NCBI RefSeq assembly: GCF_017695965.1 | Contig: NZ_JAAORM010000002.1 | Location: 597,724-661,723, forward strand | Reading direction: 5' to 3' | DNA: 64,000 nt | From: Prochlorococcus marinus CUG1416 | GTDB taxonomy: Bacteria; Cyanobacteriota; Cyanobacteriia; PCC-6307; Cyanobiaceae | In this document: positions 45,665 to 57,011 of the stretch, in pieces | Layout: every line of letters begins with the position of its first letter | Position numbering within the stretch: the stretch's first letter is position 1 | Program-made: the position numbers and the translations under genes | The notes under the pieces: model-generated | Databases searched by the model: none | Told to the model about the DNA's origin: nothing | The model's input: the letters and a program-made list of their open reading frames with translations, nothing else

Positions 45665-46189
45665 TTAAAAATCGAATAACAAATTCTTTAACTTTTCATA
45701 ACCCTGATTTGAAATACAAAGAGATAACGTAAGCAATAACGTTATAACAATTTCATTATTTTCAGTTTGATTTAAAAGCTTTTTCACTCTCATAGAATCT
45801 AAGTTAAATCTCTCTTTAATCAACTCTATAAATCTCTTATTAAAATCATTCCAGATAACTGAATTCTTTTCAAAATTTTCTTTAGATTGAAGTATCTCTC
45901 TGATATAAGGATATAAATATCTAGAGAGTTCAACAGTAATTTTAATTAAGGCATCAAATTCATCTAGTTTAATATTATTATTCACATAGGATTTTCTCAA
46001 TGGATTATTATTCCTTAGTTTCCAGATAGTAACTTTATTTGGAAAAACATCATTTAAATTAAGTCTATTTGATATGGCGTAAAGGGATTGAATACCATTT
46101 AAATCAATAGTCTCTAGGATTAATAATAATAAATCAAGCTTCTCTATAGATTGCCTTGATACCTTATTTCCTTTTGTTAAAACTGTAAT
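45665..46189 (-). CDS. DUF3038 family protein; probable ATT start
   Basis: The frame is open from 46198 to 45665. It reads TVLTKGNKVSRQSIEKLDLL, LLLILETIDLNGIQSLYAIS, then TIWKLRNNNPLRKSY and a C-terminal half with LYPYIREILQSKENF and TLLLTLSLCISNQGYEK. The block ending W-K-L-R-x-x-N-P-L-R is the DUF3038 signature, and it lies upstream of the first usual start codon in frame (TTG 46000, which is the L of N-P-L-R). No ATG, GTG or TTG exists between the stop at 46199-46201 and that TTG; ATT 46189 is the likeliest start, giving 174 residues. It pairs with the DUF4335 gene. A sequence error near the start is the alternative. Confidence 0.65.
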   Translation of the reverse strand: MTVLTKGNKVSRQSIEKLDLLLLILETIDLNGIQSLYAISNRLNLNDVFPNKVTIWKLRNNNPLRKSYVNNNIKLDEFDALIKITVELSRYLYPYIREILQSKENFEKNSVIWNDFNKRFIELIKERFNLDSMRVKKLLNQTENNEIVITLLLTLSLCISNQGYEKLKNLLFDF

Positions 46190-46228
46190 TGTTCTTGATT
46201 AATCTATATGTAAATTATAACAGAATTA

Positions 46229-46426
46229 TTATTCCATTTTTTGAAATAAAAATGAATATAACTTATCAAGTTCTTCAATAGTTAGCATTCCATAGCTCCA
46301 TAATAAGATTGGTAATGGAGTTTTATTTTTTATAGACAATTTCAAAGCAAGTTCAATAGAAGACTCCTCTAAACCTACTTCATTAAATAAATAAATTATC
46401 ATCTCTTTGTATAAAAAATTATTCAT
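46229..46426 (-). CDS. DUF2949 family protein
   Basis: This 65-residue soluble protein has the DUF2949 pattern: YLFNEVGLEESSIELALKLS followed by PLPILLWSYGMLTIEELDKL and YSFLFQ. It folds as two short helices around a P-x-x-L-W turn, like the start of the GspE N-terminal fold. It is found in most cyanobacteria, without known function. It lies 5 bases after the UbiH-like gene and about 30 bases before the DUF3038 frame on the same strand. Confidence 0.72.
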   Translation of the reverse strand: MNNFLYKEMIIYLFNEVGLEESSIELALKLSIKNKTPLPILLWSYGMLTIEELDKLYSFLFQKME

Positions 46427-46431
46427 GAGTT

Positions 46432-47586
46432 TTATTTAATTCTTGAATAAATCAGAGATTTAGTCATTTGATTAATGACTATTTTTCTTATAAATAGAAA
46501 ATTATTTAAAAGTAAAAATGATAATTTTCTTATTGGAAATAAAAAAAGATTTCTATTTGCAAAAATTGTTATCAATGTGTCAGTTATGAAAAAAGTAAAA
46601 ATAATATCTAAAATCCTTCTTGAAAAATACTTAAATTTGAATAAGATCAAATGCATTTTAGTAATAGAAATGTTTTCATTAAAAAGATCAAAAATAGTAT
46701 TAACATCTCTCCAACAAGTATTAAGACCCTGACCACCCACAGGATGAAATGTATGAAATGCATCACCTACAAAAACTAATTTTTTAAAATTTAAAACGGG
46801 TAAATTCAAGGATAATGAAACAGGAAATATATTCAATTCACCAATTATTTGATCCAACTTAAATTCATCAGGCAGGATAGTTGATAAATTATCCAACAAA
46901 AAATTCTTATCAGAATTTAACCTTTCAATAGACTTTAATGTACTGGAAGTCCAAATTACTTGATATATGTTTTTCCCTAAAGGTAATAATGCAAGCGGGC
47001 CTTCTTTTCTAAAAATTTCATAAGCACGATTTTCACAATTACCTCTAATAGAAACCTTAAACGTTAAACAAGATTGATTATAAGATTTTTTTATATCTAT
47101 AAAATCTAACAATTTTTTATCAAGTGAATTTGCTCCGGTAGAAAAGAATTGATAATCAAATAATATTTTTTTACGTAACAATTTTTGTGGCTTAATAAAA
47201 AAAATATTTTTATAGTTATCGATCTTTTGAAAAAATACATTCATAAGATCTGAATGTTTAACTACCCATCCAATATTTTCAGCAAAAATTATATCATCAT
47301 CTAAATCAGAAATTGATAAGTTCGTAATAGCAGATGTTACGCTGTCTGATATTGAAAGGGTATCAAAGCCATATAAATATGGTTCTAATTTTTCCCAAAG
47401 TCCGAATTTAGATAAGATTTTTCTTGTTGAGTGAGTAATTGCATAAGTTTTATCTTTATCAATTAATCTTTCTTTTGTTAATAAATCAGTTAAAAAAATA
47501 TTGCAATCAAATTTTGAAAGTGCAATTGAAAGTAATAAACCTGTTGGACCAGAGCCAACAATTTTAAAATTGAATGTATTTTTCAT
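46432..47586 (-). CDS. UbiH-like FAD monooxygenase
   Basis: This 384-residue flavoprotein of the UbiH/VisC family has the dinucleotide-binding start KIVGSGPTGLLLSIALSKF, a TYAITHSTRKIL segment and the FAD ribityl motif FVGDAFHTFHPVGGQGLNTC. In cyanobacteria such enzymes are candidates for plastoquinone ring hydroxylation or other aromatic hydroxylations. The C-terminal 80 residues include a basic, hydrophobic end (FFITDTLITIF; RKLSFLLLNNFLF) that may bind the membrane. The gene is followed by DUF2949 at 5 bases. Confidence 0.8.
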   Translation of the reverse strand: MKNTFNFKIVGSGPTGLLLSIALSKFDCNIFLTDLLTKERLIDKDKTYAITHSTRKILSKFGLWEKLEPYLYGFDTLSISDSVTSAITNLSISDLDDDIIFAENIGWVVKHSDLMNVFFQKIDNYKNIFFIKPQKLLRKKILFDYQFFSTGANSLDKKLLDFIDIKKSYNQSCLTFKVSIRGNCENRAYEIFRKEGPLALLPLGKNIYQVIWTSSTLKSIERLNSDKNFLLDNLSTILPDEFKLDQIIGELNIFPVSLSLNLPVLNFKKLVFVGDAFHTFHPVGGQGLNTCWRDVNTIFDLFNENISITKMHLILFKFKYFSRRILDIIFTFFITDTLITIFANRNLFLFPIRKLSFLLLNNFLFIRKIVINQMTKSLIYSRIK

Positions 47587-47605
47587 TAGATAATATAAAT
47601 ATCAT

Positions 47606-48247
47606 CTATCTATTCAGATAAATATAGCAAATTTCCTCAAATGCTGGTCTTAATAAATAGGGGTACTCACCAACCCATAAGTTAATTTCTGGCAACCAAG
47701 CATCGGTCAAATAAAAATCTCTATCAAAATTACGGTTATTAGATGTTAATAAACATCTAATACTCGAACCAACTCTAATTTGACTGTGCTTATTTTCCAT
47801 AGGGAAACTTAACTTTTCTAAATAGCCATATTCATCTTCTAATTCAAGAACTAGCCACGTCCTTTTATTTTCGATTAATTCTAATCGACCTTGCCTATTA
47901 GATTGTTCTCTGGAACTTTCAATCTTTTCTGTTTTATAGATATCTGATACGTAACCATCAAAAATAGAAAAAAATTTATATTTTCTTATCTTCAAATTTT
48001 TTCTACTTGATTCAAGAATAGGACCCCAAATGATGTACAAAAAGAAAGCCACGCAAAGTAATAACCAAAAATTATTTGTTTGATCTCCAGTTGAACTTAT
48101 AATTAACGAGATAAATCCTCCAATTGAGGAAATTATTACTCTTTGAAGAATTTTCCTTGGATTACCTAAAGTGTATTTAAATTGCCCTCCAGTACCTACA
48201 GCTGGAATAAGTTTTGATATTTGATTTGAATTAATTGGAATTAACAT
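47606..48247 (-). CDS. Conserved membrane protein, function unknown
   Basis: This 213-residue protein has an N-terminal region with ISKLIPAVGTGGQFKYTLGN, two hydrophobic helices (VIISSIGGFISLIISST; FWLLLCVAFFLYIIWGPIL), then a soluble domain (FDGYVSDIYKT; TWLVLELEDEYGYLEKLSFP; LTDAWLPEINLWVGEYPYL). It appears conserved in cyanobacteria, but I cannot name a family with confidence. It starts 1 base after dapB's stop on the same strand, so translation may be coupled. Confidence 0.7.
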   Translation of the reverse strand: MLIPINSNQISKLIPAVGTGGQFKYTLGNPRKILQRVIISSIGGFISLIISSTGDQTNNFWLLLCVAFFLYIIWGPILESSRKNLKIRKYKFFSIFDGYVSDIYKTEKIESSREQSNRQGRLELIENKRTWLVLELEDEYGYLEKLSFPMENKHSQIRVGSSIRCLLTSNNRNFDRDFYLTDAWLPEINLWVGEYPYLLRPAFEEICYIYLNR

Positions 48248-48248
48248 T

Positions 48249-49097
48249 TTAAAAAATCAATTTTTCAAGTCCATAAACTAATGATTCATAATTACCAATT
48301 TTTTTAATAGCTTGTAAAACACCGGGCATGTAAGCCTTTCTATCAATAGTGTCATGCTTAATTGTATAAGTTTCCCCAGGGGATCCCATAATTACTAACT
48401 GATGGGCTAATAATCCTGGTAATCTTACCGAATGTATATTTATTCCTGAATCTCTGAGTCCTCCTCGCACACCCTTCAATGACTCAGTCTCTTTAACTAT
48501 ATTCTGATTAAATTTCTTAGGATATTCTTCAATCATTTCTGCAGTTTTTATACAGGTTCCGCTAGGAGAATCTGCTTTTTGATTATGATGCATCTCGATT
48601 AATTCAATATTGTCATAAAATTTTGCAGCCACAGATGCTGCCTGTTGAAGGAGAACCATGCCAACTGAAAAGTTTGGAATTATCGCACAACCAATAGAGG
48701 CTTTCTGTGCAAAAACAGACAAATCATTTATTTGCGAAGGAGTAAGACCTGTAGTTCCCACTACTGGTGAAATCCCATATGCGATAGCTGATCTAGTATT
48801 TTCATAAACAGAATTAGGATGAGTAAAATCAACTAAAACAGGTTTAATTTTTTCATTTCTGTAATTTTGACTAACCGAACATAAAGTTCCCTCAAAATCA
48901 GTTGAGACAAAAACATCACAATTTTTTACTTTTAATAATTCAGAAATATATGACCCATTGTTCTTTTCGTTTATGTCAATTGCTGCAACAAGTTCACAAT
49001 CTGTAGAATTTAATACAGTGTTAACAACTTCACGTCCCATCCTGCCTAAAGCTCCGGATACAAGTACTGGTATAGTTTTTTTAGAATTTTCAATCAT
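48249..49097 (-). CDS. dapB: 4-hydroxy-tetrahydrodipicolinate reductase
   Basis: This 282-residue enzyme reduces HTPA to tetrahydrodipicolinate in the diaminopimelate/lysine pathway. The NAD(P)H-binding motif is [16 protein letters not shown], the active site region is [17 protein letters not shown] (catalytic His and the K-x-D-x-P-S-G-T signature), and [19 protein letters not shown] ends the substrate domain. Length is normal. It is divergent from chlH with a 102-base gap. Confidence 0.95.
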   Translation of the reverse strand: MIENSKKTIPVLVSGALGRMGREVVNTVLNSTDCELVAAIDINEKNNGSYISELLKVKNCDVFVSTDFEGTLCSVSQNYRNEKIKPVLVDFTHPNSVYENTRSAIAYGISPVVGTTGLTPSQINDLSVFAQKASIGCAIIPNFSVGMVLLQQAASVAAKFYDNIELIEMHHNQKADSPSGTCIKTAEMIEEYPKKFNQNIVKETESLKGVRGGLRDSGINIHSVRLPGLLAHQLVIMGSPGETYTIKHDTIDRKAYMPGVLQAIKKIGNYESLVYGLEKLIF

Positions 49098-49199
49098 TTT
49101 TTAAAAAATTTTTTTTTTAAGGGTTGTTACACGCTATTTATATTGCACACAATAACGTCTTTTCATTCGTAGGCTGGTAGTAATACTTAAAGAAAATCA

Positions 49200-52100
49200 A
49201 TGTTTACGCAGGTCCGCTCAGCAAACCGCAGAGTATCTCCTGTTGAGGATAACAAACACAAAGTTGTAATAAAAGCAGTTTATGTTGTCCTTGAGCCACA
49301 ATACCAAAATTCCTTAACGGAAGCTGCAAAGTCAATAAATGAAATGAATGGCCCAATAGGTATAGACCTTAGCGGGTATCTTATCGAAGAACTTAGAAAT
49401 GAAAGTAATTTTGCAGATTTTAAAGCTGACATAGCAAAAGCAGATATATTTGTAGCTTCACTAATTTTTATCGAAGATCTTGCGCAAAAAGTTGTTGATG
49501 CAGTTTCTCCATACAAAGACAAACTTAAAGCATCAATTATCTTTCCTTCGATGCCAGAGGTAATGAGATTAAATAAGTTAGGTTCATTTAGTATGGCTCA
49601 ACTTGGTCAATCTAAAAGTATTATTGGAGATTTAATAAAAAAGAAAAAAGAATCTGATGGAGCAAGCTTCCAAGATTCAATGTTGAAATTATTAAATACA
49701 CTACCATCAATACTTAAATATCTACCAGTAGAAAAAGCTCAAGATGCGAGAACATTCATTCTAAGTTTTCAGTACTGGTTAGGTGGTACCACTGAGAACT
49801 TAAAAAACTTCTTATTAATGATCTCTGAAAAATATGCAGTTTCAGAGAACATAAAAGATCAAATAGAAGAATTCAAAATACAAGACCCTGAAACCTTCCC
49901 AGATTTAGGAATTTGGCACCCTTTAGCTCCTTGTATGTTTGAAAGTCTTAAAGAATTTCAAAATTGGGAAAATAACAGAAAAGATATAAAACCTAAAGAT
50001 GACTCAACCCCAACAATAGGATTAGTGCTTCAAAGGAGTCATATAGTCACTGGAGATGATGCTCATTACGTTGCTGTTATTCAAGAGTTGGAATATAGAG
50101 GAGCAAGAGTACTTCCTATCTTCTGTGGAGGTCTAGATTTTTCTAAGCCAGTCAACGAATTTTATTTTGATGCTCTCAATAAAGATATACCTATTGTTGA
50201 TGGAGTTGTATCATTAACAGGATTTGCACTAGTTGGTGGTCCAGCAAGACAAGATCATCCGAAGGCTATTGAGGCTCTAAAAAGACTAAACAGACCTTAT
50301 ATGGTTGCACTGCCATTAGTTTTTCAAACCACTCAAGAATGGGAAGATAGCGACTTAGGATTACACCCTGTTCAGGTAGCACTTCAAATAGCAATTCCGG
50401 AGCTGGATGGTGCAATTGAACCTATCATTCTTTCAGGTCGTGACGATGCTACAGGTAAGGCACATACACTCCAAGATAGAGTAGATGTAATCGCTGAAAG
50501 AGCTATAAAATGGTCAACCTTACGTGTAAAGAAAAGAAAGGATAAGAAATTAGCTATTACAGTATTTAGTTTTCCACCAGACAAAGGAAATGTCGGTACA
50601 GCGGCATATTTGAATGTTTTCGGTTCAATTTACAGAGTACTTCTTGAAATGAAATCTAAAGGATATCAAATAGATGGACTTCCAAGTAATTCAAAAGAAT
50701 TAATGGAAAAAGTAATTAACAACCCTGAAGCAATGGATGGTTCTCCTGAATTAAATATTGCTCATAAGATGTCAGTAAAAGAATACGAAGAATTTACACC
50801 ATATTCACAAAGACTTGAAGAAAATTGGGGTAAACCACCTGGAAATCTAAATAGTGATGGACAGAATCTACTTATATATGGAAAACATTTTGGAAATGTT
50901 TTTATAGGGGTACAACCTACATTCGGTTATGAAGGTGATCCAATGAGATTACTTTATTCAAGAAGTGCTAGTCCTCATCATGGTTTTGCTGCTTATTACA
51001 CTTATGTAGAAAAAATCTGGGCTGCTGATGCCGTTCTACATTTTGGAACTCACGGTTCACTTGAATTTATGCCCGGTAAACAGATGGGTATGAGTGAAAC
51101 ATGCTATCCAGATTCTCTTATTGGATCATTGCCTAATTTGTATTATTATGCAGCGAATAATCCTTCTGAAGCTACAATCGCAAAGAGAAGAGGGTACGCT
51201 TCAACTATTAGTTATTTGACTCCTCCAGCAGAAAATGCTGGGCTCTACAAAGGACTTAAAGAACTAAGTGAACTTGTTGGTTCTTATCAACAACTAAGAG
51301 AAAATAGTAGGGGTATTCAAATAGTTAATGCAATCGTTGAGACGTCTAAACAATGTAATCTTGATAAAGATGTTGAGCTCCCTTCAAAAAACGTAGAAGA
51401 ACTCTCTCTAGATGAAAGAGATCTATTTGTTGGCAATATCTATAAACAGTTAATGGAAATAGAAAGTAGATTATTACCCTGTGGTCTTCATACCATCGGA
51501 GAAGCTCCAACTGCTGAAGAAGCTGTAGCAACTCTTGTAAATATTGCATCATTAGAAAGAGAACAAGAGGGATTAAGATCTTTACCGGGACTACTGGCAG
51601 AATCCATGGATCTGACTATTGACCAAATATATGATGGCAATAACAAAGGTGAACTCAAATTTGTAGAATTAAATGAAAAAATAATAAAGACAGCAAGAGA
51701 ATCAATATTCGCAATGGTTAACTCCTTAAAAATTATTAATGGTAGAGTTTATTTAGAAAAATCAATTCTTTCTAAACTTTTTGAATTTCTTAAAGTATTT
51801 GGCCTAAATCTACCCACTCCATGGTTAAGAGTTTGTAGATTAAATGGATTTAATGATGTCAATCAGAAAGAAATAAATAAATTATTTGATTATTTACTTT
51901 TCTGCTTGGAACAGGTCTGTGCAGACAAAGAAATGGATAGCCTAATTAAAGCATTAGATGGTAATTATGTTTTACCAGGACCAGGCGGAGACCCTATAAG
52001 AAACCCAGGTGTTTTACCTAGCGGTAAAAACATACATGCACTTGATCCTCAATCAATTCCAACAACAGCAGCAGTCGCTGCAGCAAAGTCTGTTGTTGAC

Positions 52101-53210
52101 AAATTAATTGAAAGACAAAAGGAAGAGCAAGGTACTTGGCCTGAAACAATTGCATGTGTTTTATGGGGTACTGACAACATCAAAACTTATGGAGAATCAC
52201 TGGCCCAAATCTTATGGTTTGTAGGAGTAAAGCCAAAACCAGACTCTGTTGGAAGAATCAACAAATTAGAATTAATCCCATTAGAAGAATTAGGCAGACC
52301 AAGAATAGATGTAGTAGTCAACTGTTCTGGGGTATTTAGAGATCTATTTATAAATCAAATGGCATTAATAGATCAGGCAGTCAAATTAGCTGCTGAGGCT
52401 GATGAGCCATTGGAATCAAATTTTGTAAGAAAACACTCACTAGAACAAGCAGAAAAAGAAGGCACTTCAATAAGAGAAGCTTCAGCGAGAGTATTCTCTA
52501 ATGCGAGTGGCAGCTATAGTTCAAATGTTAATTTAGCAGTAGAAAATTCAACTTGGGAGGAAGAAAATGAATTACAAGAAATGTACTTATCTCGAAAGAC
52601 ATATGCTTTTAATGCTGATAATCCAGGAGAAATGAATCAAAAAAGAGATGTATTTGAATCTGTCATGAAAACAGCAGATGTTACATTCCAAAACCTTGAT
52701 TCATCAGAAATTTCTCTAACAGATGTGAGTCATTATTTTGATTCAGATCCAACAAAACTAATTAAAACACTAAGAGATGACGGCAAAGAACCTAGTAGTT
52801 ACATTGCAGATACAACTACTTCAAATGCTCAAGTCAGGACACTTGGAGAGACTATTAGATTAGACTCAAGAACAAAACTCTTAAATCCTAAATGGTATGA
52901 GGGTATGCTTAAATCTGGTTATGAGGGAGTAAGAGAGCTTTCTAACAGACTTAATTACACCCTCGGTTGGAGTGCAACAAGTGGTCAAGTAGATAATTTT
53001 GTTTATGAAGAAACTAACGAAACATTTATAAATGACGAAGAGATGAGAAAAAGACTAATGGATTTAAATCCTAATAGTTTTAGAAGAATAGTAGGGACTT
53101 TACTAGAAGTAAATGGTAGAGGATATTGGGAAACTTCAGACGAAAATATAGAACAGTTAAAAGAACTTTACCAAGAGGTAGAAGATAAAATTGAGGGTGT
53201 AAAAGAATAA
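49200..53210 (+). CDS. chlH: Magnesium chelatase subunit ChlH
   Basis: This 1336-residue ChlH is the porphyrin-binding subunit that inserts Mg2+ into protoporphyrin IX, the first committed chlorophyll step. The marks are [20 protein letters not shown] (catalytic histidines), [20 protein letters not shown], the [20 protein letters not shown] block and the [21 protein letters not shown] block. The C-terminal [16 protein letters not shown] is typical of ChlH/BchH. It is homologous to CobN in the window but clearly of the Mg type. The 5' gap is about 100 bases, with dapB in the opposite direction. The other subunits, ChlD and ChlI, are not in the window. Confidence 0.96.
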   Translation: MFTQVRSANRRVSPVEDNKHKVVIKAVYVVLEPQYQNSLTEAAKSINEMNGPIGIDLSGYLIEELRNESNFADFKADIAKADIFVASLIFIEDLAQKVVDAVSPYKDKLKASIIFPSMPEVMRLNKLGSFSMAQLGQSKSIIGDLIKKKKESDGASFQDSMLKLLNTLPSILKYLPVEKAQDARTFILSFQYWLGGTTENLKNFLLMISEKYAVSENIKDQIEEFKIQDPETFPDLGIWHPLAPCMFESLKEFQNWENNRKDIKPKDDSTPTIGLVLQRSHIVTGDDAHYVAVIQELEYRGARVLPIFCGGLDFSKPVNEFYFDALNKDIPIVDGVVSLTGFALVGGPARQDHPKAIEALKRLNRPYMVALPLVFQTTQEWEDSDLGLHPVQVALQIAIPELDGAIEPIILSGRDDATGKAHTLQDRVDVIAERAIKWSTLRVKKRKDKKLAITVFSFPPDKGNVGTAAYLNVFGSIYRVLLEMKSKGYQIDGLPSNSKELMEKVINNPEAMDGSPELNIAHKMSVKEYEEFTPYSQRLEENWGKPPGNLNSDGQNLLIYGKHFGNVFIGVQPTFGYEGDPMRLLYSRSASPHHGFAAYYTYVEKIWAADAVLHFGTHGSLEFMPGKQMGMSETCYPDSLIGSLPNLYYYAANNPSEATIAKRRGYASTISYLTPPAENAGLYKGLKELSELVGSYQQLRENSRGIQIVNAIVETSKQCNLDKDVELPSKNVEELSLDERDLFVGNIYKQLMEIESRLLPCGLHTIGEAPTAEEAVATLVNIASLEREQEGLRSLPGLLAESMDLTIDQIYDGNNKGELKFVELNEKIIKTARESIFAMVNSLKIINGRVYLEKSILSKLFEFLKVFGLNLPTPWLRVCRLNGFNDVNQKEINKLFDYLLFCLEQVCADKEMDSLIKALDGNYVLPGPGGDPIRNPGVLPSGKNIHALDPQSIPTTAAVAAAKSVVDKLIERQKEEQGTWPETIACVLWGTDNIKTYGESLAQILWFVGVKPKPDSVGRINKLELIPLEELGRPRIDVVVNCSGVFRDLFINQMALIDQAVKLAAEADEPLESNFVRKHSLEQAEKEGTSIREASARVFSNASGSYSSNVNLAVENSTWEEENELQEMYLSRKTYAFNADNPGEMNQKRDVFESVMKTADVTFQNLDSSEISLTDVSHYFDSDPTKLIKTLRDDGKEPSSYIADTTTSNAQVRTLGETIRLDSRTKLLNPKWYEGMLKSGYEGVRELSNRLNYTLGWSATSGQVDNFVYEETNETFINDEEMRKRLMDLNPNSFRRIVGTLLEVNGRGYWETSDENIEQLKELYQEVEDKIEGVKE

Positions 53211-53218
53211 TAATCTTT

Positions 53219-54073
53219 CTATTTTCTGTAAATCCTATCAGCCACTTTTAGAATTTGATAGTTCATTTTTACATTATGAACTCTCACAATATCTATTTTA
53301 AAATGAGAACAAAGACAACTTATTGCAAGTGTACCAATATCTCTCTCTTTAGGGTTTTTTTCATTTAAAATTTCCCCTATAAATCTTTTCCTTGATGCAC
53401 CAATTAAGATTGGTAAATTTAAGTTTTTAAATACATCCAAGTTTCTTAAAATCTCTAGATTTTGATTTATATCTTTTGAAAAACCAATCCCAGGATCAAC
53501 AATTATATTTTTTCTAGATATATTTTTTTCTAACGCATTTTTTATCAAAGTCTCAATAGAGGACTTAACTTCACTCAATACATTCTCGTATTTGCTAAGT
53601 TCATTCATATTATTACTATTTCCACGACTATGAGTTATGACGAATGGGCAGTTAAATGTTGAAACAACATCCAAAATTTCTTTATCTCTTCTTCCTCCAG
53701 TGACATCATTTATCCAATTAGCACCATTTAAAAGAGATTCGTAAGCCACCTCAGAATTAAAAGTATCAATAGAAATTAAAATATCTGGGAATTCAGACTT
53801 TATTATTTTCAAATATGGGATTAACCTTTTTATTTCTATTTTAGATCCAACTTCTTCGGCCCCAGGCCTCGTACTTTGAGCACCAAGGTCAATAACATCC
53901 ACACCATTATTCAAAAAATTATTAACTTGATCTATAATTTTTTTTTCAGAATTTAAAGCTCCACCATCACTAAATGAATCCGGAGTTAAATTAATAACTC
54001 CCATAATTGAGGTTTTTTGTCCCCAGCCTTTTGGCCACGGCTTTGTATTATTGATAATTTGCAATTCTTGCAA
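53219..54073 (-). CDS. folP: Dihydropteroate synthase
   Basis: This 284-residue enzyme condenses 6-hydroxymethyl-dihydropterin diphosphate with p-aminobenzoate for folate synthesis; it is the sulfonamide target. The motifs are [46 protein letters not shown] and [16 protein letters not shown]. The start at 54073 overlaps the tpiA end by 26 bases, so the two are translationally coupled. Length is standard. Confidence 0.95.
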   Translation of the reverse strand: MQELQIINNTKPWPKGWGQKTSIMGVINLTPDSFSDGGALNSEKKIIDQVNNFLNNGVDVIDLGAQSTRPGAEEVGSKIEIKRLIPYLKIIKSEFPDILISIDTFNSEVAYESLLNGANWINDVTGGRRDKEILDVVSTFNCPFVITHSRGNSNNMNELSKYENVLSEVKSSIETLIKNALEKNISRKNIIVDPGIGFSKDINQNLEILRNLDVFKNLNLPILIGASRKRFIGEILNEKNPKERDIGTLAISCLCSHFKIDIVRVHNVKMNYQILKVADRIYRK

Positions 54074-54773
54074 AACTAATAGGATCTAATGAAGCACCAC
54101 CAACTAAAACTCCATCTATGTCACTCATTGACATAATTTCGTCAATATTATTAGGTTTAACGGATCCACCATATTGAATAATTAAATCTTCAAAACCTAT
54201 TAATTCTCGAATCAAAGAACATATCTTATTAGCGTCTTTAGCCTCACATGTTTTACCTGTCCCAATAGCCCAAATTGGTTCATAGGCCACTACGAGATTA
54301 GATGGATCTGTATTTTCCAGTCCTTGTTCAACTTGTCTAGTGATAACTCTATATGCTTCTCCTCTCTCTCTTTGTTCTAATGTTTCTCCAACACAAACTA
54401 TTGGGGTAAGTCCACTAGCCTGTGCAAAAACTGCTCTTTTATTAATTTGTTCATCACTTTCACTAAAATATTTCCTTGGTTCACTATGACCAACTATTGC
54501 ATATGAGACTCGATGTTCAATAAGCATTTTTGGAGATATTTCCGCCGTAAAAGCCCCTTCATCTTCCCAATGAATATTTTGACTAGAAATATCTAAAAAA
54601 TCAAAATCAGAATAATTAGAAAAGGTTGAAATAGCTGTAAAAGGTGGAGCAATAACAACTTTACGATCATCCTTTATGTTTTTTATTAAAGGTAAAAACT
54701 CTTCTAAATAAGACTTAGCTTCAGCACAAGTCATGTGCATTTTCCAATTACCAGCAATAACAGGTTTTCTCAA
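54048..54773 (-). CDS. tpiA: Triosephosphate isomerase
   Basis: This 241-residue enzyme interconverts dihydroxyacetone phosphate and glyceraldehyde 3-phosphate. The marks are GNWKMHMT (catalytic Lys), [14 protein letters not shown] (catalytic His), [16 protein letters not shown] (catalytic Glu), and [11 protein letters not shown] with [11 protein letters not shown]. The usual G-H-S-E-R-R is G-H-S-E-P-R here, a small variation. It lies upstream of folP in a two-gene unit. Confidence 0.95.
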   Translation of the reverse strand: MRKPVIAGNWKMHMTCAEAKSYLEEFLPLIKNIKDDRKVVIAPPFTAISTFSNYSDFDFLDISSQNIHWEDEGAFTAEISPKMLIEHRVSYAIVGHSEPRKYFSESDEQINKRAVFAQASGLTPIVCVGETLEQRERGEAYRVITRQVEQGLENTDPSNLVVAYEPIWAIGTGKTCEAKDANKICSLIRELIGFEDLIIQYGGSVKPNNIDEIMSMSDIDGVLVGGASLDPISFARIANYQ

Positions 54774-54825
54774 AATACTATCTCCAAGAAAATCATATTA
54801 ATATAAATTGAGCTGCAAGAGGGAA

Positions 54826-55017
54826 CTATTCAAAAATTAATTCATTTTGTAGCAACATTACTTTATCTCCCTTATTTAATTTTCTTCCTCTTCTGGTTTC
54901 AATTACACCGTTAACTTTGACGGAACCGGATTTAATAACAATTTTTGCTTCTCCACCAGAAGATACCAAATTTTTCCATTTTAAGAATTGATCTAATTTC
55001 ATTGTTTCTGTAGCCAA
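54826..55017 (-). CDS. S4-domain RNA-binding protein (YlxR/YbcJ-like)
   Basis: This 63-residue stand-alone S4 domain has MKLDQFLKWKNLVSSGGEAK then SGSVKVNGVIETRRGRKLNK. It is the family of YbcJ-type proteins that bind structured RNA, such as the ribosome or tRNA. The domain fills the whole chain. It is divergent from the ABC exporter and located 52 bases ahead of tpiA on the same strand. Confidence 0.85.
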   Translation of the reverse strand: MATETMKLDQFLKWKNLVSSGGEAKIVIKSGSVKVNGVIETRRGRKLNKGDKVMLLQNELIFE

Positions 55018-55053
55018 ATATAAAGTAGGATAAATAATAAAATATATAATATC

Positions 55054-56760
55054 TTGCGATTAATACCTCCAGTCAGACCATATTCAAATAGGTTTATAAA
55101 GGGTTTTATATGCATGGTTATTTATGTAGCTTGTTGGCCTTTGCTAGCTTATTTGGCTGGCAACTTAATACCCGCAATTGGATCTGGTGATCTTTCCAAA
55201 GTTTCTAGCATAATAGTTAAGTCTTTATTAGTATTTTTAATTCAAAAAACTGCACAATTTGGACAGGATGTTTTTATAGCAAAACCATCATTAGAAATTA
55301 GTGAAGTAATGAGAGGAAATTTATTTAGCAAAATTCAAAAAATTGAGATGAATTCTGTTGAAAAAATTTCAGCCGGAGATATTACTTATAGACTTACAGA
55401 AGATGTAGATAGAGTAAGCGAAGTTATTTATAAAACAGCTCAAGATACTATTCCGTGTACGTTACAATTATTAGCGGTAATAATATACATGTTTTATTTA
55501 GATTGGTCACTCACATTATCAACTTTTTTATTAGCACCATTGATTATTTTTTCAGTTAATAGTTTTGGAAGAAAAGTTCTATTAGCATCTGAAAGTAGTC
55601 AAGAATCAACTAGTAACTTAGCAAGTTTAATAGGTGAATCTATAAATGGAATGTCGACAATAAGATCTTTTGCTGCCGAAAATTGGATTGAGAATAGATT
55701 TTATAAAAGATTAAGTGATAATAAAAAAGCAAAATATAAAACATTGAAATTACTTGCATTTCAGCATCCAGTTGTAGGATTTGTAGAAGCTTTTGGAATA
55801 TTAGCAATATTAGGTTTAGGAGCCGCAAGAATCAACCTAGGCCTTCTAACTAGTGAAGAATTTAGTAGTTTTTTTGCTGCAATATTAATGCTTATTGATC
55901 CAATAAGCCATGTTAGTACAAATTTTAATGACTATAAACAGACGGAAGCATCGATAAAAAGATTGAAAAAGATAAATCTAGAACCTATTGAAGATGATAA
56001 AGATAATTTGAAAAGGATATCCAATATTGAAGGCAAAATATCTTTTAAAAAAGTTAATTTTGGATATGAAAAAGATAATCAAGTTCTTAAAGATATCGAT
56101 TTAGAAATTAACAAAGGGGAAGTTACAGCCTTAGTTGGAGCTTCAGGAGCCGGCAAAAGTACAATGATGGCCTTAATATTAAAATTCATAAGGCCAAATA
56201 ATGGAGACATTTTTATTGATGATAAAAATCTAAGATTATTAAATACAAAAGATATAAGAAAAAACATTGCACTAGTACAACAACAGCCTTTTTTGTTTTC
56301 TGGAAAAATTATTGATGTAATAAGAATGGGAAGGAGTTACACAAAAGAAGCAATTATAGAATCAGCGAAACTATCAAATGCTCACAACTTCATTCAAGAT
56401 CTTCCTGATAAATATGAAACTAAGATAACGGAAAGAAGTTCAAATTTCTCAGGAGGTCAGATCCAGAGGATTGCAATTGCAAGAGCAATACTAGGAAACC
56501 CATCTATTCTTCTCTTAGACGAGGCCACAAGTGCATTAGATGCAGAATCAGAAGCAGAAGTTCAAGAAGGGCTTAATAGAGCCATGAAGAATAGAACTGT
56601 TATTGTAATTGCTCATAGATTAGCCACTACTCAAGAAGCAGATAAAATAGTTGTTTTCGATAAAGGTAAAATTATTGAGGTTGGTAAACATATTGATTTA
56701 CTTAATAATGAAGGGATTTATAAAGAATTATGTGAAAAACAGTTAATTAAGAAATTATAA
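55054..56760 (+). CDS. ABC transporter, exporter half (permease plus ATPase)
   Basis: This 568-residue half-transporter has six membrane helices in residues about 15-310 (the first: GFICMVIYVACWPLLAYLAG) and a nucleotide-binding domain from about 328. The Walker A is GASGAGKST, the signature is FSGGQIQRIAIARAI, and the Walker B is ILLLDEATSALD followed by an H-loop IAHRL. It is MsbA/lipid-or-peptide-exporter-like and works as a homodimer or with another half. The start is TTG 55054 with a TATAAT-like stretch (55044-55049) only about 5 bases ahead, so the mRNA would be nearly leaderless if that box were used. The substrate is unknown. Confidence 0.88.
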   Translation: MRLIPPVRPYSNRFIKGFICMVIYVACWPLLAYLAGNLIPAIGSGDLSKVSSIIVKSLLVFLIQKTAQFGQDVFIAKPSLEISEVMRGNLFSKIQKIEMNSVEKISAGDITYRLTEDVDRVSEVIYKTAQDTIPCTLQLLAVIIYMFYLDWSLTLSTFLLAPLIIFSVNSFGRKVLLASESSQESTSNLASLIGESINGMSTIRSFAAENWIENRFYKRLSDNKKAKYKTLKLLAFQHPVVGFVEAFGILAILGLGAARINLGLLTSEEFSSFFAAILMLIDPISHVSTNFNDYKQTEASIKRLKKINLEPIEDDKDNLKRISNIEGKISFKKVNFGYEKDNQVLKDIDLEINKGEVTALVGASGAGKSTMMALILKFIRPNNGDIFIDDKNLRLLNTKDIRKNIALVQQQPFLFSGKIIDVIRMGRSYTKEAIIESAKLSNAHNFIQDLPDKYETKITERSSNFSGGQIQRIAIARAILGNPSILLLDEATSALDAESEAEVQEGLNRAMKNRTVIVIAHRLATTQEADKIVVFDKGKIIEVGKHIDLLNNEGIYKELCEKQLIKKL

Positions 56761-56790
56761 TTATATTTTATTTATTAAAAAGTAAAATTC

Positions 56791-57009
56791 ATGAGTGAAG
56801 ACACAAATGATTCTGGGAACCCAGTATTAACCTTTGAAGGGAAAAAGTATTTGATAAATGAACTTTCTAAGGATATAAAAGAATCTATAAAAGGATTACA
56901 AATAGCGGAAACACAACTTAAGATGCATGAGGATACATTGAAATTACTTTCAATTAGTCGAAATTCTTTAGCAAATCAATTAAGAGAAAAACTAAAAAAT
57001 TTAGATTGA
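56791..57009 (+). CDS. Small conserved protein, DUF6447-like
   Basis: This 72-residue soluble protein has GNPVLTFEGKKYLINELSKD at the start and a helical stretch QIAETQLKMHEDTLKLLSIS then NSLANQLREKLKNLD. It resembles small conserved cyanobacterial proteins with an F-E-G-K-K-Y turn and a long helix; I recall these as DUF6447 but cannot verify it. It is downstream of the ABC exporter by 30 bases and converges on carB with a 2-base gap. Confidence 0.65.
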   Translation: MSEDTNDSGNPVLTFEGKKYLINELSKDIKESIKGLQIAETQLKMHEDTLKLLSISRNSLANQLREKLKNLD

Positions 57010-57011
57010 GT

